A DNA stretch of 64,000 nucleotides. Source: Theropithecus gelada. Its lineage: Eukaryota > Chordata > Mammalia > Primates > Cercopithecidae. Of the stretch, positions 31,301 to 42,532 are shown piece after piece; within the stretch, counting starts at the first letter, position 1, and every line of letters starts with the position of its first letter. The stretch lies in the NCBI RefSeq assembly GCF_003255815.1, contig NC_037673.1:8680331-8744330 (forward strand), given 5' to 3'. A program made the translations under genes and the position numbers. The notes beneath the pieces are model-generated. The model made no database searches, was not told the origin of the DNA, and worked only from the letters and a program-made list of their open reading frames with translations.

Positions 31301-31901
31301 GTCTTGCTGGAGTGGCCCAGCTGAAGCATTTCCCTTGCCACTGCATGCTTTGGTTGCAGAAGTGAGTGTAACTCTTGGTCCTGCTATTCCTTGCTGCTCT
31401 GTCATGGAGCTGGCCTTCAGTACTTTCCTCTATCACTTTTCTTCAAGGATATACTATCCTCTATGTAGTATTCTAATATATAGATGTTAGATCTTAAGTG
31501 ATTATAAGGGATTTAATCACAATAATCTATGATAGCTCTAACGCACAGGTATGGTGAGATACCTTGTCTCTGCTTCTTGATTAATAACCCAGGAAGAGAA
31601 GCCAAATAGCTCATAGCCCCCGAATTAGAGGCCTGGCCCCTAACTGACAAGACATGACTTTCTGCTGTTCTTCAGCCTGGGACTGATTGACTGAGTGCTT
31701 TAATATAGCAGGTTTTGTCCCTCTGTGGATATTGCTGTTCCTTCTTTTTTCCTGGTAATTTGACTATCTTGTGTGTTGAACATGAGTGAAATGATTGAGA
31801 TTCTACAGGCAGAGAAAATCCACTTCTGGACCACTGGGTAAAGACCCCAGGGAGACATGACCTTTACCAAGTTTTTCCAGGGGAAGATACAAGGTGGTGG
31901 C
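31301..31901. other. Unassigned sequence
   Basis: No recognised feature. Confidence 0.45.
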
Positions 31902-31914
31902 AGAAATTAAACTC

Positions 31915-32235
31915 GGGCCGGGTGCAGTGGCTCACACCTGTAATCCCAGCACGTTGGGTGGCCGAGGCAGGCAGATCATGAGGTCAGGAGTTTGAGACCA
32001 GCATGACCAACGTGGTGAAACCCCGTCTCTACTAAAAATACAAAAATTAGCTGGGCATGGTGGTACACCTGTAATCCCAGCTACTCAGGAGGCTGAGGTA
32101 GGAGAATTGCTTGAACCCAGGAAGCAGAGGTTGCAGTGAGTTGAGATAGTGCCACTGCGCTCCAGCCTGGGTGACAGAGCGAGACTCTATCTCAAAAAAA
32201 AAAAAAAAAAAAAAGGAAAAAAAAAAAAAAAAAAA
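31915..32235 (+). mobile_element. Alu (S-like)
   Basis: Complete Alu with a long interrupted A-tail. The target duplication is agaaattaaactc (31902-31914) and agaaatgaaactc (32236-32248), 12 of 13 bases. Confidence 0.95.
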
Positions 32236-32248
32236 AGAAATGAAACTC

Positions 32249-32400
32249 TGGGGTCAGACACATCCTGATTGGAATCCTTCCTTCTGTTAGCCCTTAGCTG
32301 AGTGATGTGGCATAACTCCTTTAGTCCTTCAAAATCTCAGTGTCCTCCATGGTCATGGGCTCATTCTTTAGGACTGCACTGAAGGTCAAATGAGGAATCA
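32249..32400 (+). mobile_element. MIR
   Basis: 'ggggtcagacacatcctgat' and 'agctgagtgatgtggcataa' fit the MIR core in sense. Confidence 0.55.
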
Positions 32401-32742
32401 CACTCAGAGCGTCTTTTGCTTCTGAACATGGGGAATCTTGTGGAGCGAACCCATCTTCTGGTTACTCCAGGTCATGACTTTCCTGAGACTTGCCACTTCT
32501 CCTCACCTCTCAGGTACAGCCATCATAACTGCAGCACAAAGTTCTAGCGTTCCTCTCTGTGGAAGGCAGGCCCCGACTTTCATCAGGAGCTTAGAGGTGG
32601 GTGCAAACACCATGGCACTGTCAGTTCCACATTGCATTTTAGCCCTTCTGTGATCTATGGGAGAACCCATGGTGGAGGCTTATCTTTTGTCATATGAGCC
32701 TGGGAGCCATGTCTGACTGTTAACGCAATTGCCTTTTTAAAT
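32401..32742. other. Unassigned sequence
   Basis: No recognised feature. Confidence 0.45.
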
Positions 32743-32752
32743 GGTCATTGTG

Positions 32753-33058
32753 GGCTCAGAGGGGTGGCTCATGCGTGTAATCCCAGCACTTTGGGAGGCC
32801 AACGGGGGGTGGATCACTTGAAGTCAGGAGTTTGAGATGAGCCTGACCAACATGGTGAAACCCTGTCTCTACTAAAAATACAAAAATTAGCCAGACATGG
32901 TGCGTGCCTGTAGTCCCGGCTACTGGAAAACTGAAGCAGAAGAGTCTCTTGAACCGGGAGGCAGAGGTTGCCGTGAGCCAAGATCATCACTCTGCTGCAC
33001 TCCAGCCTGGGTGACAGAACAAGACTCTGTCAAACAAACAAACAAAACAAACAAAAAA
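32753..33058 (+). mobile_element. Alu
   Basis: Diverged full-length Alu with a CAAA-type tail. The target duplication gtcattgtg is exact at 32744-32752 and 33059-33067. Confidence 0.95.
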
Positions 33059-33067
33059 GTCATTGTG

Positions 33068-35295
33068 CAGATTCATCTGCAATGAGTGCATGGATGCTTC
33101 TGTTACATTCTGTTTGAGGAACTCTATCCTGGGTGACTAGTGACTTTGCAGCCTGTGTGATTCTCTGCAGGTGGAAGTGTGAGAGTATTACCCCTCTGAA
33201 AAGATTCAGCCTGTGCCTGGTCTGTTCCTTCTGGAGAAGCCCCAGAACTGGGGAGTGCAGCAGGTCCGTGGGTCCTCATTTCTTCAATGCACATGCCCGA
33301 CCTGCTGGCCCTGTCAGCCGAGTGCCATTAGACACAGGTTGTCCTAGGTGCTGTCTGCATCCAGGCTGAGTTCCTAAGAATCCTTATTCCAATCGGGGTG
33401 TGATAGTTGCTTTTAAAAACAAGAATAAAGTAGAATATTAGCAGAACCCTTTAAGATATTCTTTTCAGGAGTGGCAGGAATGGCAGTTTGCAGACTGATT
33501 ATTTTGATTATTTGAATATTTTAAATAGGTTTTCATCACATGTAATTAATTTTTCATGCTGGCATGAAAAATCTGTTTATTCAACTTCTGCAAATTAGCC
33601 TAGATCACATATCAGTTCCATTAAAAAAAAATCTTTCATTTCAGAATCAGTCACAACAATGACTAATTAACGCCCTATTAGTTCTCTCAACATAAGTTGT
33701 GAAATTATGAGTCCTATGAGACTCACCAAGCAGTTGTGGTTTGTGTCCATATTCCTTTGTCTTGTTTCTCTCTCTTTCTAAGTTTTCAAGCAAATGGTAG
33801 CTCAGGCATCATCTGCTGAAATGGAAAAGCATAGGGCATCCTTTGGGGAGGTCTGTGGGCAGACTGGGTCTCTCCTGGGGACGCTGGGGAAGGTGGGAAG
33901 GACGACGTGGGGCCCACCAGTTCTTGAACAAATGCTCTGTGTCATAGAGTGATTGAAGTGGAAACGAATGATAAATTGGGGAGAGGAACTCATGCTTCAC
34001 AGCCCCCTGATTTTAATGTTCCGTGTGGAGCCACTGCAGCACGCTGCATTTCCCAATTAAACAAAAGGAGAACCTCTCACACACAAGCAAATGCAACACA
34101 TTCTTTGGAGTGATGTCTGTTTTCCAGACAGTTTGCGAGCAAGGTCCACAACATGTGAGAACCTCACTTTGAGGAAGAAGAAATGTACCTTAAAGTCACT
34201 GTCACAGGCTTTCCTTTCCTCCCATGTAACATTGACATTAACAAACTGAACGGATTTAAGTGACATCATTGTATTTTTCTTAAGTGAACGTATTTTCTTT
34301 CTACTGCTTCACAAACCAGATTATTATAACAAAAAAAAGGTAGTAATGGGTAATAGGGAAGCTCTACTTATATTTAATATTTCTCAATCACTAGCAACAA
34401 TGGTAGTTATTTTACAGGAAAATAGAATATGATCGTGGGGAAAAGATTTATAGGTAATACACAAAAAGGGCTCTTGTTACCTCCATAAAACAACAGCATG
34501 GAAGAGATTTAATAATAACAGAGATTCAGCTCTCAAGATCAATAATTTCATGTTCCATTGTTGTACAGGATTGCCATCTGGGGGTTCACAGCCACAGAGC
34601 CCACATTGAGTTACTAACAGAACTTAGTTTATAGACGAGAAAAAGTCTTGAAACTCACAACCTAACTTACAACAACCTCTTCTAGTAACAATTTACTCAA
34701 ATCTGTCCAAAATAACTTAATACGATATGCCTAGAAGGAGAATGACTTTCAATTCAGCATAATGTGGAGAAGCAAAACTCTAGCTGAACTCCATGACATG
34801 CTAATGTGTCACCCCCTGCTGCTTCCAATCTACCTGTTGTCCCCCAGGAGAAATAAGGAGCGGCCACGGTCTGGATGACACCATTTAAACTTAGGGGGAT
34901 AAGAATTCAAACTCTTCATCGCCTTCCTCCTCCTCAAAATCCTCCTGATCCCCAGCCCCACAACCTGCCAAAGTCCTCAGGGTCCATCTCCCTCTAGGAC
35001 AATCACCGAGAGATAGGCTCTTAAGAACACATCTGTGAGAATATTCACAGTCCATTATAGTGCTTTGCTTTCTTTAATTCAAATGGACAGCTACAATGTT
35101 TGTTGTAAAATTTGATTTGAATAATAGAAAGTGGCATTCCCAAACCCTATTTGTAAATACTGTGTTTAGCAGAGGAGGGAGTTCTTATTGCTTTCTAAGA
35201 ATGTTATGGAATTTATATGGCATTGAAATGTGAGCCAGGATCAATTTAAACAGAGCTCTGGATGGCTGAGACTTGTGTGACAATCAGCACATTGT
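33068..35295. other. 2.2 kb unique-looking sequence
   Basis: No repeat family is recognised. Within it, 33470-33700 is rich in TAAT/ATTA words (gtaattaattt, actaattaac) and contains a perfect 11-bp inverted repeat at 33549-33572, so it is a candidate for a conserved non-coding element. Frames are short and lack domains. Confidence 0.45.
33549..33572. repeat. Perfect 11-bp hairpin
   Basis: atttttcatgc (33549-33559), loop tg, gcatgaaaaat (33562-33572). Confidence 0.9.
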
Positions 35296-35500
35296 TGAGA
35301 AGATGAACCCCTGAGACACACAGCCCTAGGTTCAAATCTGAGTCCTGCCCATTAATTAGTTAAATAGCTATCATAGAATAGATTAATTTTATTCCTCTGT
35401 AAAAATATAAAAATGATATACAGTATTGAAACTTCAAGATTGTTGGAGGGATAAAGGATAACAATGTATGTGAGACATTTTGCAAAGCGTCGAGTAAATA
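35296..35500 (+). mobile_element. MIR
   Basis: 'ccctaggttcaaatctgagt', 'ttcctctgtaaaaatat' and 'tttgcaaagcgtcgagtaaa' follow MIR from its core to its end. Confidence 0.7.
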
Positions 35501-35820
35501 CCAAGACTTATCAATGCCAATGTCTTCATAGTTAACAGTGATTCTAGGAAGTAAAGACTAATACCAGGTGTTATTCTAGGATCAAATAAACACAATGTAG
35601 TTGTACAAACTCCCAGGGATGATATTTCAACTTAATAAGTAACTTCTTTCCTTATAAAGCTAATTTCATGACTACTTGGAAATTGAAATACTTTTCAGTC
35701 CAAGATGAATATGATGTAGTATTCTTTCAAAATGAATAAGATATCCTGTGTAAGTCAGGATCCTTCTAAAGCAGGTTTAGAAAGGCAGTCTGTTAAAATG
35801 TTGGATTTCCAAGAAGTACA
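35501..35820. other. Unassigned sequence
   Basis: No recognised feature. Confidence 0.45.
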
Positions 35821-35832
35821 AATAATTTCTTT

Positions 35833-36140
35833 TTTGTTTTTTGTTCGTTTGTTTGTTTTTCGAGATGGAGTCTCACTCTCTTACCCAGGCTGGAGTGCAG
35901 GGGCCTGATCTCGGCTCACTGCAGGCTCTGCCTCCCCCGTTCAAGGGATTCCCCTGCCTCAGCCTTCTGCGTAGCTGGGACTACAGTCATGTGCCATCAT
36001 GCCCAGCTGATTTTTGTATTTTTGGTAGAGACAGGGCTTCACCATTTTGGCGAAGCTGGTCTTGAGCTCCTGACCTCAGGTGATCCATCCACCACGGCAT
36101 CCCTAAGGGCTAGGATTACAGGTGTGAGCCACTGTGCCCG
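35833..36140 (-). mobile_element. Alu (Y-like, diverged)
   Basis: Reversed full-length Alu. The flanks aataatttcttt (35821-35832) and aacaatttcttt (36141-36152) are a 12-bp target duplication with one change. Read in sense it has 'gagatcaggcccctgcac', again nearer the monkey AluYR form than the ape AluY form. Confidence 0.92.
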
Positions 36141-36152
36141 AACAATTTCTTT

Positions 36153-37973
36153 AAATCAACATGATTAAAAATGAAAGCAGTTTTTGAATTGAGCTTTCTT
36201 TGTTGTTGTTTTTACTAACAAACAGAAAAATTTACTTTTATGGGGTATATTTCCGAATTTAGATAATTGTGTAAAGTATAACCATCACCAAACTTTGTAC
36301 CGGCTTAATCCTCAAAAGTAAACCCCAGATAAAGGACATATAAGACATTTTTTAAAATAATTGTCTTCTTCTCAATATAAATACATTTCTTATGATTTAT
36401 CCAGAAGAAAAGGAAACAAATATGATTAGTGATGATTCGTGAAAGTAGATGTGATAGGAAAACAGACACATTGCTGGCATGCTGGGAACTGCAAATCCTT
36501 ACAGCATTTTCAGTGACTGCACTTGTTTTCATATGGAATGTGCAGAGAAACCTGTCTCAGTATTGAGCCTCGCATCCCCCAAATTCCTAAAAGCCTTGCC
36601 CTCCAGCCACAGAACTTAAAAATTATGTAAGGAGTCTGCTTGGAGCTCATTTAGCCAATGCCAGAGGCACAGATTCCGTCTCTTCATATGGTCATGAAGC
36701 CTCTGCTGGAAGGGCTAGGGACACATTTCCTTGAAGAAGTAGTCAGTTCAGTGTCAGTCAACTCAAAATGCCTGAAAACTTTACCTGAAAATTGCCTTCC
36801 TGAAAATCCTTGCAGTTGTTTCCCGGCCTTTCATTGGGATCATAGAGTATGAATGCATTGAATTTTCATAAACTGAATTCCACAGCTATATTTCCCTTTC
36901 TGAATTTCTAGTTTCTTTAATTTTTTATATTAAATGATTTAAAGCTTATATTTTTCATTTGCCACAGGGAAATATGAGGAGACCTAGATGACACCTGCTC
37001 GCCCTGTAGGCTGATTGAAGAAATGAAATCCCTAGCTTAGGGCGTCTGGGTCTTTTATAATAGGCCGTAAGCCTGTCTACTCCTTGCTTGAAGGGAAACA
37101 TAGTAAGCACGTCTGCCCTCTGTCACTGTCTTCCAAAACTCTTTGCTATAGAAATATTCTGGAAAGGACAGTCTAGAATAAAGCCAATTATTATCTGTGT
37201 TCACAAGACTTTCAGAAACTCAAGAAACACATAGACAATTGGCTTTCAACATTTGGTTTATTTCAAATGCTGAAATGTATTTCCAGCTAATCAGCCACCA
37301 TGTTTATTCACTTAGCCTCAAGGCAGCTTTATTCTACTTTAGTCATATGTCATTTCCTCTATTTACACAAATGAATATGGAGAGTGATAATCCAAAATAT
37401 GTTCCTTTTCATTAAATGTATAAAGATCGATACTCTGCCAACTCCAGATAGATTTTATTGTTATATTTTAGTATTAACAAGAGAAATTCAGGAGAACAGG
37501 CAAACCAAGGACAGTTACGTTGAACACCCAGAAATAGGCAAGTTGCTTATTATTACTGAGTTACATCCAAAAGTTCTAGGAACAAAGGGTGACGTAGATA
37601 CGTGTTGAGCAGAGTTCCCCAAACTCGAATAAGGGAACTTTTTTAAAGTTAAGACAAAATGGCAAGCATGTGTAATCCCAATTTGTAAAAGACTATCTGA
37701 AGAATCTAAAAACTTATTCAATGTAAACATCCTTCAACAATGTTTTAAATAAAATTCTATCATCTTAACTGGTAATTACTGTCACCAGTGGCTGAGAAGC
37801 CTGAACAAAAGGGCACCAACAGGGGGTCCACATGTGTGGGTCCTTTTGGGGTAGCCTCACCATCAGAGAACCGATTGTGTGCACTGCTTCAATGACACAA
37901 CCACAATGTAAAAGTTAAAGAAGTTTTAGTACTTACAGACCCTGAAGGCTACATAGAATGCAAGGAGGCCACA

Positions 37974-38025
<52 letters not shown>

Positions 38026-39079
38026 AGGAGCACACGCACACGGAGAAAGTAGGGATCCAATGAGGCAAGGTTTTTATTGCGTTCAGGGTGTAATCCAAAC
38101 AGGTTTCTCTAGGAAAGCTTTAACTGGTAGATTTAAAGCTAGCAGGTACTAATTCTAGGAGATCATGCTGTGACTGAGAGGTTGTCACTTTCAGTTGGCA
38201 GACAAGTATCTCAATGGTCTGTTTAAAGGCAGTGGTGGGAAAGTGGGGAGTCCAGTCTGCAAGGTGGAAGAGACGCCTCGAAATTTTATCTCTGACCACT
38301 GGTTGGAGCCATTTGTTTGGGGTATAGAATAAAAATTGTCAACTGTGACTGAGCCTTACTTCTGGCATGAGAAAATCAAACATATTTAAAAATGGATGCT
38401 GAGGCAACATAAAATTATAAGTATTCATGACAAATACAAATTATTAATTTAAAAGGAAAGGTTGTCTTTTATGTACATAAGTAAATAAAGATACATGAGC
38501 TAAAACCACAACATGATAAGGAAAGGTTTTATAGACATTATAATTTTGGAAATTTAAAATTCAGAATTTTGTAGAATTCTTGTTCCTGAGAAGATTCCTT
38601 GTTCCCACAGAAGTATATAAGCTATAGCTTTAGAAGTTATTGATAGGAATTCAAATTGTTTTTTGTATGGAACATAAAGTAACCCTGGCTACATGTGAAA
38701 CTAGTTTGTGTAAGCTTTAACAGACAGATGACCACTTTAGTGTAAACTGTGATGAAAGAAGGATTGCAAATAGCATAGCAAAGTTTCAAATCCCTGTCTC
38801 TGAAGCAGGGTTCTGTGTTATCCTCCAATTCTGATCTACTCATGTCTGCAAAGTTCCCATATGAGGTTTTTTTTGTGTGTTTGCATTTCTTAAATAAATA
38901 CTACTCAAAAATGAGAACCAAATAATTAATGAGAGTGAAACCCTTACCCTCCTGACATGCAGACCCTCTTGTTAGCATCACAGAATTAGTGGATTAAAGC
39001 TTTTTAGAATTTCAAAGATATCCTTTTACGGTAGCAAGTAAATCCTATTATACATGCAAAGTGTAAGTTCTCCAAGTCT
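36153..39079. other. 2.9 kb without a recognised gene or family
   Basis: Contains the (CA)n at 37975. The flanks of that array (37800-38340) could be an old LTR but I cannot place them. No domain-bearing frame. Confidence 0.45.
37975..38021. repeat. (CA)n microsatellite
   Basis: An uninterrupted CA array of 47 bases; likely length-variable between individuals. Confidence 0.97.
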
Positions 39080-39235
39080 GTTTTATTTTCAAAATCCCCA
39101 CTTTATTCCCTTAATTTTCGCTTCACAGCAGCAGTTGGCAAACGTTCTGATCATTACTGTTTCCCACAGAGTGGAAATGAGACGTTGCCAAGTTCCACAC
39201 AGCAAGGGCGGGCATAGATGTTGTTTGAAGTCAAG
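39080..39235 (-). mobile_element. Possible MIR
   Basis: 'agagtggaaatgagacgttg' and 'gttccacacagcaagggc' resemble reversed MIR at low identity. Confidence 0.35.
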
Positions 39236-40639
39236 TCTCCACCAGGCACACTCATGACCCAGGGCCTGTCCATTTTCTCCAGAAGTCTGAACATGTCAGG
39301 AGCGTCAGGGATGGGGCTCCCGAACTACATTTCCCATTTATCCCTCTTAGCTGTACTCTGAGTTCAAAAGGAGGGAAAGCCATTGTGATCTATTTGCCTT
39401 TGGGAGTGATGGGTTGTCCCACCCCCAGCTTGGTTGTCCTGGTACCCAGAGCTCGCATGGAATTTCAGACATTGGACATTCTGGTCTACTATCCCCAACT
39501 CCTTCACTTTAGACAAAGTCATAGCTTATTTCCTGACGGACAGCTGAAAACCTATTTATGATTTTCTCTCCCACAACTCCTCTTCCGAAAGAGCCCTTCC
39601 TTATGGGCAGGTTGGCGTTTGCCTTGCGTTCTTTCAATCTCCCACTCCGCCCATCGTCCCATGAGGCCCCCTGGGGCCCAGAATATCACATGCTGTTTTC
39701 CTTTGAGGACCTTTAACCTGCACTGTATTGGAAATGTAAATAATTCTCTCTAGGACATTGAAGTATCCCCAGAGCTTCCTCGCAGTTCAGGAATTGGAGC
39801 GTTATGGAATCTTCCAGCAAAAAGAAAATATTACCATGGAATTTGATTTCCAGTTCATGTCTCAGTCCACAGATTCTGCCAATTACTGCACATTTCCTGA
39901 GCTTCTATCATGTGAATAAAACTAATAGGCAGGTCTATCATCATTCAGAATTTTTCAAGCATCATTAAGTGTTATAGCACATCTTCCATCAGCACAAACA
40001 CTGTAGTCAGCTACCTTCAGAAGTCTGGGATGTATGGTCCCTCCCCAGCTCCACTTTACCCTAGGTGGCACCGTCCATCCTGTGCAGCTGCCAATCTCCT
40101 TCCCTTTGGATGGACCATGGTACCCTCCATGCTGCTTGGGGGCTGGCGATGTGCTCTGAGACACTGGAGACCGAGATCTTGTGTTTGTGTTCACTTTATC
40201 TTCTGCTGAAGACTCTGACAGAACAAAACTGAACTACCTGGAACTTCAACTCTTTCACAATTCAGATCCCAAATGAGTAAGCGGTGGGCCCTTAAGCGGT
40301 GGGCCCTTAGGAGTATTCTGGGGTGACATCACTAGGAAGATCGTTGGGTTAATGGTTCTGAAAACGTAATTCGCTGGTGACACACAAGGTGAAAAATATG
40401 CTTACACGATCCTTCCACAGCTCTACAAGACTCCTAAGAAATTGATAATCTGAAATATTTAAACAGGTATCTCTGCAAGAATTTTCACATAGAAGATTAA
40501 TTCAACAAAATAGGCTATAATTTTAAGGTACAAATCAATCATTTCAGGAAGATTGACATTTCTGAAAATTTAGTTTATAATTTAGTAATATAGCTCTAGT
40601 TCACATTGATTTTATCTCCTCTTGCCCATTCCACCACGT
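39236..40639. other. Unassigned sequence
   Basis: Holds a 15-bp perfect tandem duplication at 40279-40308. No gene or repeat family recognised. Confidence 0.45.
40279..40308. repeat. Perfect 15-bp tandem duplication
   Basis: aagcggtgggccctt occurs twice head to tail without a mismatch. Confidence 0.95.
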
Positions 40640-41225
40640 TTATCTTTTTTGTTGCTCTCAGGTTTACATAAGTAAAATTAACATTTTTTAAATGTACTAA
40701 GACTTGTAGAGTCATGGAACCACCACTACAATCAAGGATACACAAAAGTTTCATCACTCCCAAAACACCCTTGAGCTGCCCCTTTTTGGCTACATGCTTT
40801 CCCCAAGCTTACCCTTGTCAGCCACTGGTCTATTCTCTGTACCTCGGTCTTCTCCTTTTCTAGAATGTCATATAAATGAAATCATGCAATATGTAACTTT
40901 TGGAAACTGGCTTCCTTCACTCAGCAAAAATATTTTGAGATTCATGTTTTGCTGGATGTGTTCATAGTTGGTTCTTTCTTATTAAAAGTCATATTCCATT
41001 ATGTGGATGTACCACAATTGGATTCTCCATTCACACATCAATGGTTATTTGAATAGTATTCAGCTTGGGAACATTTTGAACAGAGCTGCTATTGGCATTT
41101 TTGTGTACAGGTATTTGTGAACATAATATTTCAATTATCAAAGAGTGCTGTCACAGAGTCATATGGAAAAAATATATATGTAATTTATAAGAAAAATCTA
41201 AATTTTTCCCCAAAGTAGTCATATC
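40640..41225 (-). mobile_element. L1ME-type 3' UTR, antisense
   Basis: 'tggaaccaccactacaatca', 'tttctagaatgtcatataaa', 'catattccattatgtggatg' and 'ttttgtgtacaggtatttgt' follow the reversed L1ME 3' region. Confidence 0.75.
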
Positions 41226-41517
41226 ATTTTGCATTCCGAAACACAAGAGTTGGTCAGGGGATGCAGGTGGACCTGCCAATTTCCAGTCTGAAGATCTTTC
41301 TTCTATATTACTGTCTCCCAAATTTACTTTTTGACATTTTCATATTTACTTTAACCCAATATTTTAATATAACTCCACTGAAAAAGTTATGAAATTACTG
41401 TCTTGACAATGGTTATTATTTTAGCATACGTCCACGTATAGGTGTTAGCATCTTCCTCTCTAAATCGTGACATAGCACCACCTCTATCTTGTCTAAGTTA
41501 AAGAAATATACTGAGGC

Positions 41518-41820
41518 GCGGCCAGGCGCGGTGGCTCACGCCTGTAATCCCAGCACTTTGGGAGGCTGAGTCGGGTGGATCATGAGCTCAGGAGATCGAG
41601 ACCATCCTGGCTAACACGGTGAAACCGCGTCTCTACTAAAAATACAAAAAATTAGCCGGTGGTGGTGGCGGGCGCCTGCAGTCCCGGCTACTCAGGAGGC
41701 TGAGGCAGGAGAATGGCGTGAACCCGGGAGGCGGAGCTTAAAGTGAGCTGAGATCTGGCCACTGCACTCTAGTCTGGGCGACAGAGCGGGACTCCGTCTC
41801 AAAAAAAAAAAAAAAAAAAG
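41518..41820 (+). mobile_element. Young Alu, AluYR-like
   Basis: Full-length Alu with a clean A-tail and an exact 18-bp target duplication (aaagaaatatactgaggc at 41500-41517 and 41821-41838). The B-monomer reads 'gagatctggccactgcac', close to 'gagatccggccactgcac' as I remember it for the monkey-specific AluYR group. Confidence 0.9.
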
Positions 41821-41838
41821 AAAGAAATATACTGAGGC

Positions 41839-42264
41839 ACATGAGTAGATGCAATGAAGGCTCCACAGCTCATAGTGAGTGGAAATAAGGAGAGATTTAT
41901 TAGCCTCTGTAATGGTTATTAATGAAATTTTCTAAAACCTTAAAAACATGGCTTTAATCTTTCTAAGGTTTTTCTCTTTGAAGTTATTTAAAATATTTTA
42001 TCTTCTTAGAAAATGCTGAAAACATATTTTTTCTCATCAATGCATAATTTCCATGAACCCTGATTTTCACAGGGGCTTGACATGAAAGATGCTAGAATTC
42101 TTCATTTTTAATTAACAAATGCGTGATCTCACATAGTCATCATTTTTGTGGTGGGAGCCCATAACTTCTACTGTCTTTACATTTCTCAAGAATGCAATAT
42201 ATCATCATTATCTATCCTTACCTTGCTACACAATAGATTTAAAGTTTATTTCTCCTAAGTATAA
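41839..42264. other. Unassigned sequence
   Basis: No recognised feature. Confidence 0.45.
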
Positions 42265-42508
42265 TTATGAAGTCTTTGACCAACATCTCTTCATAATCTC
42301 TCCTCATAGCCATCCCAGGCCCTGGTAACCACCATTATACTCCCCACTTCTGTAATATTAACTTTTTAAAATTCCATGTATGCGTGAGATCATGTGCTGT
42401 TTGTCTTTCTGTGCCTGGCTTATTTCAGTTATCATAAGGTCCTCCAGATCATCCACGTTGTCAAAATGACAGGATTTCATTCTTTTTATGGCTGAATAGT
42501 ATTCCATT

Positions 42509-42532
42509 GTGTGTGTGTGTGTGTGTGTGTGT
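42509..42532. repeat. (TG)n in L1 3' UTR
   Basis: Short TG array at a place where old L1 3' UTRs read 'attccattgtgtat'. Confidence 0.9.

Noticed and set aside
37975..38021. Regular short repeats considered as a CRISPR-like array
   Set aside because: It is a simple CA microsatellite with no spacers, in a primate genome.
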